Notes: generated by a model not told the origin, from the sequence alone. Counted from the first letter of the stretch, positions 1-7,152 are shown. The stretch: DNA of 22,597 nt from Burkholderiaceae bacterium (GCA_017853735.1 JAFMJA010000008.1:1-22597), one strand, 5' to 3'. Numbers and translations are program-made.

Positions 1-741
1 ATGGTGCGCATGATCCAGCGCGCCAAGGATGCCCGTTGCAGTGCGCTGGTGCTCACCCTGGACCTGCAGGTGATCGGCCAGCGGCACAAGGACCTGAAAA
101 ACGGCCTGACCGCGCCGCCCAAACTCACACTGCCCAACATACTTAACCTGATGACCAAGCCGCGCTGGTGTCTGGGCATGCTGGGCACCCAACGCCGCAC
201 CTTCCGTAACCTGGTGGGCCATGTCAAGGGCGTGAGCGACATGAAATCTCTGGCGGCCTGGACCAATGAACAGTTCGATCCCCGCCTGTCCTGGCCGGAT
301 GTGGCCTGGGTCAAGGAACAATGGGGTGGCAAGCTCATCTTGAAGGGGATTCAGGATGTGGAAGATGCCAAACTGGCATTGGCCAGCGGGGCGGATGCCA
401 TTGTGGTCAGCAACCATGGCGGTCGCCAGCTGGATGGTGCCCAGAGCAGCATTGAAGCCCTGCCCCCGATCGTGGCGGCCGTGGGATCACAGATGGAGGT
501 CTGGATGGATGGTGGCATTCGCTCCGGCCAGGATGTGCTCAAGGCCTGGGCATTGGGTGCCCGCGGCACCATGATTGGCCGTGCCATGGTCTATGGTTTG
601 GGCGCCATGGGCGAGCAAGGGGTCAGCAAGGCGCTGCAGATCATCCACAAGGAACTGGATATCACCATGGCCTTCTGCGGCCATACCAACATCCATCATG
701 TCGACCAACGCATCCTGCTGCCTGGCACTTTCCCGGCTTAG
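1..741 (+). CDS. FMN-dependent alpha-hydroxy-acid dehydrogenase (lactate dehydrogenase-like), 5' partial
   Basis: This is the C-terminal 246 residues of an LldD / mandelate dehydrogenase / glycolate oxidase-type TIM-barrel flavoenzyme, which oxidises 2-hydroxy acids to 2-oxo acids. Family members are about 380-400 residues long and the first ATG falls inside the barrel, so the true start lies upstream of the window. Visible signatures, numbered in this fragment, are LKGI (FMN-binding Lys115), SNHGGRQLD (catalytic His139 and substrate-binding Arg142), and DGGIRSGQDV (Asp170, Arg174), followed by the GRAMVYGL phosphate-binding segment. The family is certain. The substrate (lactate, glycolate, mandelate or another) cannot be read from this part. 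A cupin gene follows on the same strand after a 45-nt gap and may be co-transcribed. Confidence 0.93.
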   Translation: MVRMIQRAKDARCSALVLTLDLQVIGQRHKDLKNGLTAPPKLTLPNILNLMTKPRWCLGMLGTQRRTFRNLVGHVKGVSDMKSLAAWTNEQFDPRLSWPDVAWVKEQWGGKLILKGIQDVEDAKLALASGADAIVVSNHGGRQLDGAQSSIEALPPIVAAVGSQMEVWMDGGIRSGQDVLKAWALGARGTMIGRAMVYGLGAMGEQGVSKALQIIHKELDITMAFCGHTNIHHVDQRILLPGTFPA

Positions 742-786
742 GTAGCAGGTTCCACCCGCCAAGCTGCAAACTCCAGGAGAACGCCA

Positions 787-1242
787 ATGAGCTCTGCTGT
801 CACACCATTCGTTAACCACGAAAACCTGGATCCCCTGGCCTCCCGCTTGGTGGATGTTCCCAACCTGCCCTGGCGTGCCACACGTTTTGAAGGGATTGAG
901 GTCAAACCCCTGCTGCGTGATTCAGGCTCGGGAATCGCCACGGTGCTCATGCGCATGGCGCCTGGCTCTGTTTTGCCAGACCATGAACATGTGCAGATTG
1001 AACAGACCTGGGTGCTGGATGGACATTTGGTGGACCGCGATGGTCCCGATGCAGGCATGGAATGCAAGGCCGGGCAGTACATCTGGCGCCCCTCCGGCAG
1101 CAGACATTCCGCCTGGTCGCCCAAGGGTGGAACCTTTCTTGCCATATTTCAGATCCCCAACAAGTTTTATGAGTCTGACCAACGGGTGACCGATATCAGC
1201 GGCCAGGACTGGGAAACTTTGTGGGGCCACTGCGCCACCTAG
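787..1242 (+). CDS. Cupin domain protein (ChrR-like cupin)
   Basis: This is a 151-residue single-domain cupin. The first cupin motif is visible as PGSVLPDHEHVQIEQTWVLDG (residues about 58-78), with the His-x-His pair and following Glu that normally bind a metal. The second motif lies around WRPSGSRHSAW. The pattern resembles the cupin of ChrR-type anti-sigma factors, but the zinc-binding N-terminal anti-sigma domain is absent, so this is probably a stand-alone metal-binding sensor or small enzyme. An AGGAG ribosome-binding site at about 774-778 fixes the ATG start. It lies between the hydroxy-acid dehydrogenase and a YeeE transporter, all on the same strand. The substrate is unknown. Confidence 0.8.
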   Translation: MSSAVTPFVNHENLDPLASRLVDVPNLPWRATRFEGIEVKPLLRDSGSGIATVLMRMAPGSVLPDHEHVQIEQTWVLDGHLVDRDGPDAGMECKAGQYIWRPSGSRHSAWSPKGGTFLAIFQIPNKFYESDQRVTDISGQDWETLWGHCAT

Positions 1243-1291
1243 CGCAAGCAAGGCTGGCCCTGGATCGTCAGCTGGTGAGAGTGGGACAGGC

Positions 1292-2335
1292 ATGAACCTC
1301 TCCAGCTTGATCGAGCACTTCGGTGAACCCACCATATTGGCCACAGGTGGCGTGTTGATTGGTGCGTTGTTTGGTTATTTTGCGCAGCGATCCAAATTTT
1401 GTCTGCGCTCTGCGGCCCTGGAGTTCTGGCATTGGCGCTTTGGCGAGAAGCTCGCCGTCTGGTTACTCACCTTTTCCAGCGCGCTGGTGGCAGTGCAGTG
1501 GTTGACACTGGCTCACCACATGGATGCCAGCTCAACACGACAGATCGCTGCCACCGGCAGTATTTCTGGCGCAATTGTGGGTGGACTGCTCTTTGGAGCA
1601 GGCATGATCTTGACCCGTGGGTGCGTAAGCCGCCTGCTGGTGCTGTCTGCGAACGGAAATTTGCGCGCACTCCTGTCGGGCCTTGTTTTTGCTGTCACCA
1701 CGCAAGCTGCGCTTGCCGGCGTCTTGGCGCCCTTGCGGGAATCCATCAGCAGTTGGTGGCTGGTCAGAGGTGGAGATGCCAGAAATCTGCTGGCCATCAC
1801 CCATTTAGGAAATGCAGGCGGACTAGCTGTCGGTATAGCCTGGCTGATGGCAGCGATTTATTTTTCACTACGAAGCGGCCAGGGCTTATGGAAATGGGTT
1901 GGCGGGATTGGTGCCGGACTGTCTGTGGCACTGGCATGGAGCTTCAACTACGAGGTATCCAGGCAATCTTTTCAAGTGATCCCTGTGCAGGGCATGACCT
2001 TCAGCGGTCCGTCGGCAGAATGGTTGATGCGATTGGTGGCCACTCCCGATCTTGAAATTGGCTTCAACTTCGGATTGCTACCGGGTGTTTTTGTCGGCTC
2101 CTTCCTGGGCAGTTGGCAGGCTAAGGAGTTCAAGATAGAGGGCTTTACCGATGGCCACAGCATGCCGCGCTACATTGCCGGGTCAATACTCATGGGTTTT
2201 GGCGCCATGCTGGCTGGAGGCTGTGCGGTAGGAGCTGGCATCACCGGGGGCTCCATCTTTGCCCTGACCGCCTGGATTGCCCTGGTCTGCATGTGGCTGG
2301 GAGCCGCTGTGGCCGACCGTTTGGTGGACCACTAA
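1292..2335 (+). CDS. YeeE/YedE (TsuA-like) family membrane transporter
   Basis: This 347-residue polytopic membrane protein of the YeeE/YedE family (DUF395, sulphur transport) has about nine hydrophobic segments. Characterised relatives such as TsuA import thiosulfate by relaying it along conserved cysteines. The matching cysteines here are Cys37 (RSKFCLR), Cys111 (LTRGCVSRLL) and Cys311 (LAGGCAVGAG), each next to a glycine-rich half-helix repeat. The full family length is present. No tusA/sirA-type sulfur-carrier gene, the usual neighbour, is seen in this window. The start has only a weak GGGA-like ribosome site. It ends four bases from the convergent gene on the other strand. The transported compound is inferred, probably thiosulfate or another small sulfur species. 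Confidence 0.85.
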   Translation: MNLSSLIEHFGEPTILATGGVLIGALFGYFAQRSKFCLRSAALEFWHWRFGEKLAVWLLTFSSALVAVQWLTLAHHMDASSTRQIAATGSISGAIVGGLLFGAGMILTRGCVSRLLVLSANGNLRALLSGLVFAVTTQAALAGVLAPLRESISSWWLVRGGDARNLLAITHLGNAGGLAVGIAWLMAAIYFSLRSGQGLWKWVGGIGAGLSVALAWSFNYEVSRQSFQVIPVQGMTFSGPSAEWLMRLVATPDLEIGFNFGLLPGVFVGSFLGSWQAKEFKIEGFTDGHSMPRYIAGSILMGFGAMLAGGCAVGAGITGGSIFALTAWIALVCMWLGAAVADRLVDH

Positions 2336-2339
2336 TCCA

Positions 2340-2885
2340 TCAGGTCGGGTGGCCAGAGGCAGTCGAGCCGCCGGCCCGTACATGCTCATGCCATTGGCTT
2401 CTGATCGAGCCCCGCGCATGCACCTCATAACCAACAATCTGCGCGTCCAGGAAAGCTGCAAAATCATGGCCATAGGTATGCCGGACAACATGCCACATGG
2501 CTCGCACACCCGGAAAAGCAGCAATTTGCTCCCTGATGGTTGCTTCATAACCACGGTAGGCGTCTTCGCTCAAAAGCCCTGCCAGATATTGTTGGTGCTG
2601 TTTTTCGCAGCCCATAAAGGTGGCTCTACAGAGGATGAAGAACTGGTGGAATTCCAAACTCTCCATTTTTTCCCGACCCTGGGCACCCTTTGCAAAGATC
2701 TCGCCCAAGCGGCTATCAGCAAGCATGGCGAAGTAGCTCAGCCAGTAGTCGGCATTCATCTGTAGGGCTGTGGCTTTTGTCACCTTCGTGTTCTGGTGCA
2801 CCTGAATCCCGACAAAAATCAGGGAGGCGATCACCGCCACCGATCCAACGATTTGACTGAAGTTTGCCCAGTCAGCAAGAGTCAT
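2340..2885 (-). CDS. Membrane-anchored protein of unknown function
   Basis: This is a protein of about 181 residues with one N-terminal hydrophobic segment (roughly residues 8-25, FSQIVGSVAVIASLIFVGIQ) followed by a soluble, largely alpha-helical domain rich in Trp, Tyr and Phe. Such short N-terminally anchored proteins are common in proteobacteria as hypotheticals, and I cannot assign a function. The ATG at 2885 is preceded by GGAG with an 8-nt spacer. A GTG one codon upstream (2888) is the alternative. The gene converges on the YeeE gene with only four bases between stop codons. The topology suggests the N-terminus in the inner membrane, but the side facing the soluble domain is not clear. 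Confidence 0.65.
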   Translation of the reverse strand: MTLADWANFSQIVGSVAVIASLIFVGIQVHQNTKVTKATALQMNADYWLSYFAMLADSRLGEIFAKGAQGREKMESLEFHQFFILCRATFMGCEKQHQQYLAGLLSEDAYRGYEATIREQIAAFPGVRAMWHVVRHTYGHDFAAFLDAQIVGYEVHARGSIRSQWHEHVRAGGSTASGHPT

Positions 2886-2965
2886 CACTGCTTCTCCAGC
2901 CCATGAGAAAACCAGAAGGACTGAACTGGCACGAGCAAAGCGGATAAGCTCATTCCCAGCCTATC

Positions 2966-3361
2966 TCAAGCCTTGATGTCGACCAGTTTCTGCATGAGTT
3001 TTTCCTGCACCTTGATGGATTTCAGGTTGGCCTTGAAATCGTAGCTGGCGAGGTGCTGGTCTGCCAACTGCTTGGTCACATCCACTTCGGGCTGTTTGGC
3101 CAAGCCATCCTGATCTGTCCTGGCTGTGCCTGAGTCGTTGACTTTTTGTGCCAGTGGCTTGGCCTCGCGCACCCTCACTTCCACGCCGCCACCCGGTGTT
3201 GATAGCTGTTGCGCTTCCAGCGCCGAGTAAGGCTTGGCCTGCCTGACCCCGTCTTTGGAGTCGCTGGTACTGCGCTGGTTGGCGATATTCTGGGCGCTGA
3301 CCTCTACACGCCTGCTCGCAGCAGCCAAGCCTGACAGGGCAGAGTTCACGGCGTTCACCAT
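2966..3361 (-). CDS. Orphan flagellar basal-body rod-like protein (FlgC/FlgB family)
   Basis: This 131-residue protein carries the N-terminal rod/hook signature NSALSGLAAASRRVEVSAQNIAN (split here as SGLAAASRR and SAQNIANQ, residues about 9-27). Its C-terminal helix is DVTKQLADQHLASYDFKANLKSI, matching the DVDLxxEmvnmixAxxxYxANxxxi pattern of axial flagellar proteins. Total length is close to FlgC (about 135 residues), so both halves of the axial coiled coil are kept with a short, Lys/Asp/Gln-rich middle. No other flagellar gene is in the window, which makes it an orphan copy. Whether it is a rod subunit, a paralogue or something else cannot be decided. ATG at 3361 is preferred over TTG at 3364. 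Confidence 0.75.
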   Translation of the reverse strand: MVNAVNSALSGLAAASRRVEVSAQNIANQRSTSDSKDGVRQAKPYSALEAQQLSTPGGGVEVRVREAKPLAQKVNDSGTARTDQDGLAKQPEVDVTKQLADQHLASYDFKANLKSIKVQEKLMQKLVDIKA

Positions 3362-3500
3362 CAAAGCACCAATTCAGTTTTCAGATTAAATGCGAGGGTC
3401 GCAAGAAGACATTGCCACTGTAGTGATGTTTGAACAGGGGAGTTTTGATTCAAATCACTGACACCCTTTGATTTCATAGGCCTTACTGGCCCCATAAGAC

Positions 3501-3737
3501 CTATTCCTTTTTTCCGCCTTGGGCTTCCAGGCAAGCCAGCCGCCAGCCAGCCTCAGCCGCCTCAAGGCTTCCATCTTGCTGAAGTGCCTTTGATTTTTTC
3601 AGGTCGGCCTCCACCTTTCGCATGCCGGCCTCCACACATTTGTCTACCTCGCTTTTCTGACAGCCTGAAAGTATCAGGCAAAGCAGCACGACACACGTGG
3701 GTAATTGAAATTTCAGGCGCTGGTCTGAATTGCGCAT
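3501..3737 (-). CDS. Small lipoprotein of unknown function
   Basis: This is a 78-residue protein with a lipoprotein signal peptide. A short positive N-terminus (RNSDQRLKF) precedes a hydrophobic stretch and the lipobox LILSGC, with Cys26 as the probable lipidation site. The mature part is about 52 residues, Lys/Glu/Ala-rich and probably helical, with two further cysteines that could form a disulfide. It lies 58 bases downstream of the ParA gene on the same strand, so co-transcription with it is possible. Function unknown. Confidence 0.7.
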   Translation of the reverse strand: MRNSDQRLKFQLPTCVVLLCLILSGCQKSEVDKCVEAGMRKVEADLKKSKALQQDGSLEAAEAGWRLACLEAQGGKKE

Positions 3738-3795
3738 TGCTGATCGATCCCAATGAAACCAAGATAAACCTTTGACACGGTATGTCTTGTACGAT

Positions 3796-4656
3796 TTATT
3801 TGACCGAATCTGAACGCAAGAAATTCGGAATGACGGATTTGAGTTTGGCTTTCATACTGGCTATATCAAAATCGTTGGCCGCGACTTTAATCTGCTTGGC
3901 ACTGGCATTACGGCCAGCCCGGAATCGATCGAGAATGGAACTGGTCATCTTGGGTTGATACAGGCCCTTGGCCTGGGGTTTGTCATCACCCTGCACGCGA
4001 CCAATTTCCTCGATGGAACGGCCAAACTGAATGAAATTTTCACGGGTTTCCTGGTCCTGAGCCTTGACAAAGAATTCAGCCCCGAAAAATTCGCTGGCCT
4101 GATCATTGAAGCGAACCGGCGGTGACAGAAAAAAAGCAGTGGTAAATGACTGATAAAAAATATTTTTGTAGGTGTCCATATTCGCAACCCGGCTGGGCAC
4201 CACAATCAGTTTAGGGGGATGGCGCAACTTTGAGTTGAATACAAAATCAAAACGCGTGACAAACTCCATGGTGCTATCGAGTTCAACCCGGGACAGAGAA
4301 CTGGGCACCAATACCAGATCAAATTCAAACATGAACTCGGCTGGCAATATATCTGTCCAGGTCAAGTCAGCAATAATGACCTCCGATTCGGACCTGGCGG
4401 CGCGCAAGGCCTGTTTGGCTTGGAGCAAAGCCATCCCAGTGCCTTTGTTGTTCGGGGATTCCACCGAAATACACTGAATCCCGATGGGCGCCGTATTTCT
4501 GACCCATTTTCCAGCTGTACTCTGATGATCCAGATCGATCAGGGTGGTCAATTTACCGGCGACATGGGCAAAATAAGCTGCCAGATTTGCAGACACAGTG
4601 CTTTTGCCGACACCACCCTTTTGGCTGGTAATCAAAATCTTGAGTTTTGCAGGCAT
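3796..4656 (-). CDS. ParA/MinD-type P-loop ATPase (orphan ParA)
   Basis: This 286-residue protein is a deviant-Walker-A ATPase. SQKGGVGKST (residues 11-20) has the signature Lys13 and the P-loop Lys18. The A' motif is LIDLDHQSTAGKW, where the usual DxDPQ proline is replaced by His. The Walker B strand is VIIADLTWTD. ParA/MinD proteins dimerise on ATP and form dynamic gradients on DNA or membrane that place plasmids, chromosomes, carboxysomes, chemoreceptors or the division site. Beyond residue about 225 there is an extra basic tail ending in an amphipathic-looking helix (residues about 265-282), which could bind membrane or DNA. There is no parB or parS nearby. The start has a strong GAGGAG site (4662-4667) five bases upstream. 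The gene is divergent from a coiled-coil gene across a candidate LexA box. Confidence 0.9.
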   Translation of the reverse strand: MPAKLKILITSQKGGVGKSTVSANLAAYFAHVAGKLTTLIDLDHQSTAGKWVRNTAPIGIQCISVESPNNKGTGMALLQAKQALRAARSESEVIIADLTWTDILPAEFMFEFDLVLVPSSLSRVELDSTMEFVTRFDFVFNSKLRHPPKLIVVPSRVANMDTYKNIFYQSFTTAFFLSPPVRFNDQASEFFGAEFFVKAQDQETRENFIQFGRSIEEIGRVQGDDKPQAKGLYQPKMTSSILDRFRAGRNASAKQIKVAANDFDIASMKAKLKSVIPNFLRSDSVK

Positions 4657-4676
4657 AGTGGCTCCTCTTTATCAGG

Positions 4677-4692
4677 CTGTGTTAATTCACAG
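4677..4692. promoter_or_regulatory. Candidate LexA (SOS) box between the divergent ParA and coiled-coil genes
   Basis: The sequence CTGT-GTTAATTC-ACAG is a perfect match to the CTGT-N8-ACAG core bound by LexA in gamma- and betaproteobacteria, with an A+T-rich spacer as in known boxes. It lies 20 bases upstream of the ParA start codon and 10 bases upstream of a TATAAA element facing the other way, where it would block either promoter. The eight fixed bases would occur by chance about once per 65,000 positions, so one in 22.6 kb is suggestive, not proof. Confidence 0.5.
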
Positions 4693-4701
4693 TGACTTGT
4701 G

Positions 4702-4707
4702 TATAAA
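4702..4707 (+). promoter_or_regulatory. Candidate -10 element for the coiled-coil/membrane operon
   Basis: TATAAA (within TGTGTATAAAAT) is a good sigma-70 -10 hexamer about 64 bases before the ATG at 4771. The matching -35 region (about 4679-4684) is poor and overlaps the candidate LexA box. If this promoter is real, the upstream GTG at 4699 cannot be the start codon. Confidence 0.35.
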
Positions 4708-4770
4708 ATGCCGGACGAGCATTTAATCACAAAAAAGTCTTTGGTGCATAAATTATCCAGAAAGCAGGTT

Positions 4771-5283
4771 ATGTCAAATCCAAACCCCAAACTGGTCATG
4801 ATGCGTTTCGACCCCCGTGGTGGCTGGGCTCAACCCAGCGACGAGCAGGTGGAGGCACCCCAAACTGAACCAGCACCCAATTTGCCTGAAGCCAAAGCTA
4901 CGCCCGAAGCGGCGATGCCTGCAAACCCCAAACCAGTTCAACCCACTCCATTACCAACAAGATTTTCATCTGAATCACTCAATGAGCTGGGTGATTCGAT
5001 CATGGCCGTCTTCAATTCACTGAAAATCAATGACCCGCGTCTCCAAGTATGGGAGCAGGTGAATACTGCAATTCGCCAGATGTCAGAAAAGCTCAGTGAG
5101 GTTCAGAGCCTGGAAAATCGTCTGGTATCCGTCCGCCAAGAGATTGAAGATCTTCGTGGGCAAACCTCAAATTTGGTGAACACAGCCTATCAGAATGAAG
5201 TGGACGTGAATGCCACATCCAAGCTGAGAGTACAGGTGGCAGAAGCATTAAATATGAAAATTACCAAGGTGCTTCAAGGCTAA
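4771..5283 (+). CDS. Pro-rich coiled-coil protein, probable partner of the divergent ParA
   Basis: This is a 170-residue protein not recognised from any named family. From the chosen ATG it has a short basic N-terminal peptide (KLVMMRFDPRGGW, residues 7-19) and a low-complexity linker rich in Pro, Ala, Glu and Gln (about 20-70). A helical C-terminal half follows, with a predicted coiled coil (about 95-150; heptad-like EKLSEVQSLENRLVSVRQEI). This layout of basic tip, disordered linker and coiled coil is typical of adaptor proteins that stimulate ParA-type ATPases and link them to cargo, but that role is inferred. The frame can be extended to a GTG at 4699, which overlaps a -10-like element and is therefore rejected. 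The next gene starts two bases after its stop, indicating coupling. Confidence 0.7.
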   Translation: MSNPNPKLVMMRFDPRGGWAQPSDEQVEAPQTEPAPNLPEAKATPEAAMPANPKPVQPTPLPTRFSSESLNELGDSIMAVFNSLKINDPRLQVWEQVNTAIRQMSEKLSEVQSLENRLVSVRQEIEDLRGQTSNLVNTAYQNEVDVNATSKLRVQVAEALNMKITKVLQG

Positions 5284-5285
5284 TC

Positions 5286-5666
5286 ATGCGCACAGGTATT
5301 TTGCGCGCCTTTGCCGGCATATTGACGCTTGCAAACTTGGCCGCATTTCTTGTGGTCAGTTATTTCATCTGGGAACATGCCGGAAACCTGGACTGGCTGC
5401 TCAAACTGCCTTGGAACTCTTTTCTGACAGAACTTTCAGATATTTTCAAACTTACCGATTTATCCGCAGCCAGTGTCTGGCTGGCCTGGATGTGCTTGAG
5501 CATAGCGCTTTGTCTGGTATGGTTTTTTTTAAGAATTTCCCTTGCCAATGCTCTCCCCTCATCTCAAGGGGAAAGTCCCAACCCGGTTGAGGTTCGACAA
5601 GTGGCCATTGAGTCTCAACCAGAGTTCCAGGAAAAGCTCAAACTGCTCAATCGGTGGCTTAGCTAG
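5286..5666 (+). CDS. Two-helix membrane protein coupled to the coiled-coil gene
   Basis: This 126-residue protein has two hydrophobic segments: TM1 about residues 9-29 (FAGILTLANLAAFLVVSYFIW) and TM2 about 60-84 (ASVWLAWMCLSIALCLVWFFL). An extramembrane loop of about 30 residues lies between them, followed by a C-terminal tail of about 40 residues ending in a helical stretch (FQEKLKLLNRWLS). The start codon lies two bases after the stop of the coiled-coil gene, so the two are almost certainly translated from one mRNA. It could be the membrane anchor or cargo of the neighbouring ParA-type system. No known family was recognised. Confidence 0.7.
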   Translation: MRTGILRAFAGILTLANLAAFLVVSYFIWEHAGNLDWLLKLPWNSFLTELSDIFKLTDLSAASVWLAWMCLSIALCLVWFFLRISLANALPSSQGESPNPVEVRQVAIESQPEFQEKLKLLNRWLS

Positions 5667-5755
5667 GCGGCTAGATTGATGCGCCAAGAACAAGTGGTTG
5701 CCAGCGTGGGGCTCTCACTCAACAACAAAGCTGCAGGCACCAGGTCCTGGGTTAT

Positions 5756-6514
5756 TCAGTGTTTGTAGTCTTCACCCAGACGGTCAATCTGTCGGACCAG
5801 GGCCTCAAATACATCAACACCGACACCACCCAGATTCTGGTCAAACTGCAGTGAGTCACGGGTGCATTTGGCAGCAATCGCTTCTGGAACAGGCAAAGGT
5901 TCACCCATGCTGAGCGTCGCCATCTGTATTTCGCAGGCTCGCTGAAGGGTCCACAATATTGCAAATGCCTCAGGAATGGTTTTCCCCCATGACAACAGTC
6001 CATGGTTGCGCAATATCACCGCCTGCCTGCTGCCCACGCTTTTGAGAACCCGCGGCCCTTCTTCCCTATGAACGGTGATGCCCTCAAAGTCGTGATAGGC
6101 CACCATGTCATGCAGTTGTGCAGAATAGAAGTTACTTTGTGACAAACCTGCTTTCAAAGAGGCCACAGCCACTCCGGCAGTGGTATGCGTATGCATTACA
6201 CAATGTGCATCTTTGATTCCATCATGCAAGGTGGAGTGCAGCACAAAGCCAGCGGGATTGACGGGGAATTTGGAGCCATCCAGGATTTCACCCTTTGAGT
6301 TGATTTTGACCAAATTTCCAGCCGTCACCTCGCTGTAATGCAAGCCGAACGGATTGATCAGAAATTGATTGTCTTTGCCACTCACACTTTCGGGCAAGCG
6401 CAGGGTGATGTGGTTGTAGATCATCTCGGTCCAGCCAAGCATGGCAAAGATCCGATAACACGCGGCAAGCTGCAAACGTGCCGACCATTCCTCGGGGCTC
6501 AATGAAAGTGGCAT
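5756..6514 (-). CDS. Class II aldolase/adducin family protein
   Basis: This is a protein of 252 residues with the fold of L-fuculose-1-phosphate aldolase, ribulose-5-phosphate 4-epimerase and adducin heads. The zinc ligands are visible as MHTHTTAG (His108 and His110, numbered from the chosen ATG) and RNHG (about His171). The N-terminal YNHITLR and NPFGLHYSEVTAGNLV segments are also typical of the family. The class II aldolase-like proteins of this type in betaproteobacteria are often unassigned, and no sugar kinase or isomerase lies nearby, so the substrate is unknown. ATG at 6514 is preferred; TTG at 6520 would add two residues. It converges on the coiled-coil/membrane operon 89 bases away. 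Confidence 0.88.
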   Translation of the reverse strand: MPLSLSPEEWSARLQLAACYRIFAMLGWTEMIYNHITLRLPESVSGKDNQFLINPFGLHYSEVTAGNLVKINSKGEILDGSKFPVNPAGFVLHSTLHDGIKDAHCVMHTHTTAGVAVASLKAGLSQSNFYSAQLHDMVAYHDFEGITVHREEGPRVLKSVGSRQAVILRNHGLLSWGKTIPEAFAILWTLQRACEIQMATLSMGEPLPVPEAIAAKCTRDSLQFDQNLGGVGVDVFEALVRQIDRLGEDYKH

Positions 6515-6777
6515 GCTCAAAATCAGTTGACTCAGTTGATCAAAGAGAGAATTTACTAGCGCAACAATGTCCTGAGGGCTAGTTTATCCAAGTCCTGACC
6601 CGCACTGCCGCATTGCTCCAGAGCCATTTGGCAGCAACCTGGAAGTTCTCAACCGGCTCACAAACTGGATGCCCCGGCTAACGAAATTCGGTATGCCCCC
6701 AGCTTGATGTTAAGTTTTCTGCTTAAGGTCGCTCTTTGTCGCTCTTTGAATGAACGCGTCAGCGTTTTGAGAAAACC
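6515..6777. other. Intergenic stretch without a recognised gene
   Basis: About 260 bases lie between the aldolase start and the stop of the adhesin-E-like gene. It holds a perfect 10-bp tandem duplication (GTCGCTCTTT at 6728-6737 and 6738-6747) and a small dyad, AACGC-GTCA-GCGTT, at about 6753-6766. No convincing open frame, tRNA or strong terminator was seen. It probably contains the aldolase promoter. Confidence 0.5.
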
Positions 6778-7152
6778 TTATTTGGCACAGACTTTTTTGT
6801 GTATTGTCATCAGAGCAGTGTCTGGCGGAACATCGTTCCAGGCTGCCGGGGTGTTGCTCCGCATCAAAGTTTCACCTTTAGCCATACGCTCAGCGTGATA
6901 AGTGAATGAGGGCATCCTGACCCTCACCTGCTGGCAGTCATATTCATATGCGATTGACAAAGACAGAGCGCCATACCTGTCTGGCTGCTTCAGGTTGGTC
7001 ATGGTTTGGACTTTGCGCAGCTCGCCCTCTTGACGGATGCTGGAGGGATCAATGAAAAATCCCATCCCATCAGATTCGCTGACCAGTTCCCAAGCTGCCC
7101 ATAAATTGCCAGAGGCAAACAGCATCGCCAAGATGGCAGTAATCAACCGCAT
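6778..7152 (-). CDS. Secreted surface-adhesin-E-like protein (copy 1)
   Basis: This 124-residue protein begins with a signal peptide (MRLITAILAMLFASGNLWA). A compact domain follows with the phrases FFIDPSSIRQEGELRKV and WNDVPPDT and two cysteines (YEYDCQQVR and the near-C-terminal KKVCAK). This is the pattern of the surface-adhesin protein E-like family (Haemophilus protein E fold), which is abundant in betaproteobacteria as periplasmic or surface proteins of unknown role. A paralogue at 13361-13735 shares the same phrases. The ATG at 7152 is fixed by AGGAG six bases upstream; a TTG two codons earlier is in frame but lies in that spacer. Adhesion itself is not shown by the sequence. Confidence 0.8.
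   Translation of the reverse strand: MRLITAILAMLFASGNLWAAWELVSESDGMGFFIDPSSIRQEGELRKVQTMTNLKQPDRYGALSLSIAYEYDCQQVRVRMPSFTYHAERMAKGETLMRSNTPAAWNDVPPDTALMTIHKKVCAK

Noticed and set aside
4677..4692. CRP/FNR-type site at the same place
   Set aside because: TGTG and CACA are separated by six bases, whereas CRP sites need eight between them, and the FNR TTGAT/ATCAA halves are absent. The LexA spacing fits exactly.
4699..4770. GTG start that would extend the coiled-coil protein by 24 residues
   Set aside because: A -10-like TATAAA lies directly after this GTG, no ribosome site precedes it, and the extension is Lys/His-rich without protein-like features. ATG 4771 is preferred, although its own ribosome site is modest.
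3796..5666. Plasmid-type ParAB partition locus or McdAB carboxysome-positioning pair
   Set aside because: No ParB helix-turn-helix protein, no parS-like iteron array and no carboxysome genes are present. The coiled-coil protein is divergent from, not downstream of, the ATPase gene.
6515..6777. Possible tRNA or small RNA in the gap before the aldolase
   Set aside because: No cloverleaf, TTCRA arm or strong hairpin was visible, only a 10-bp tandem duplication and a 5-bp dyad.
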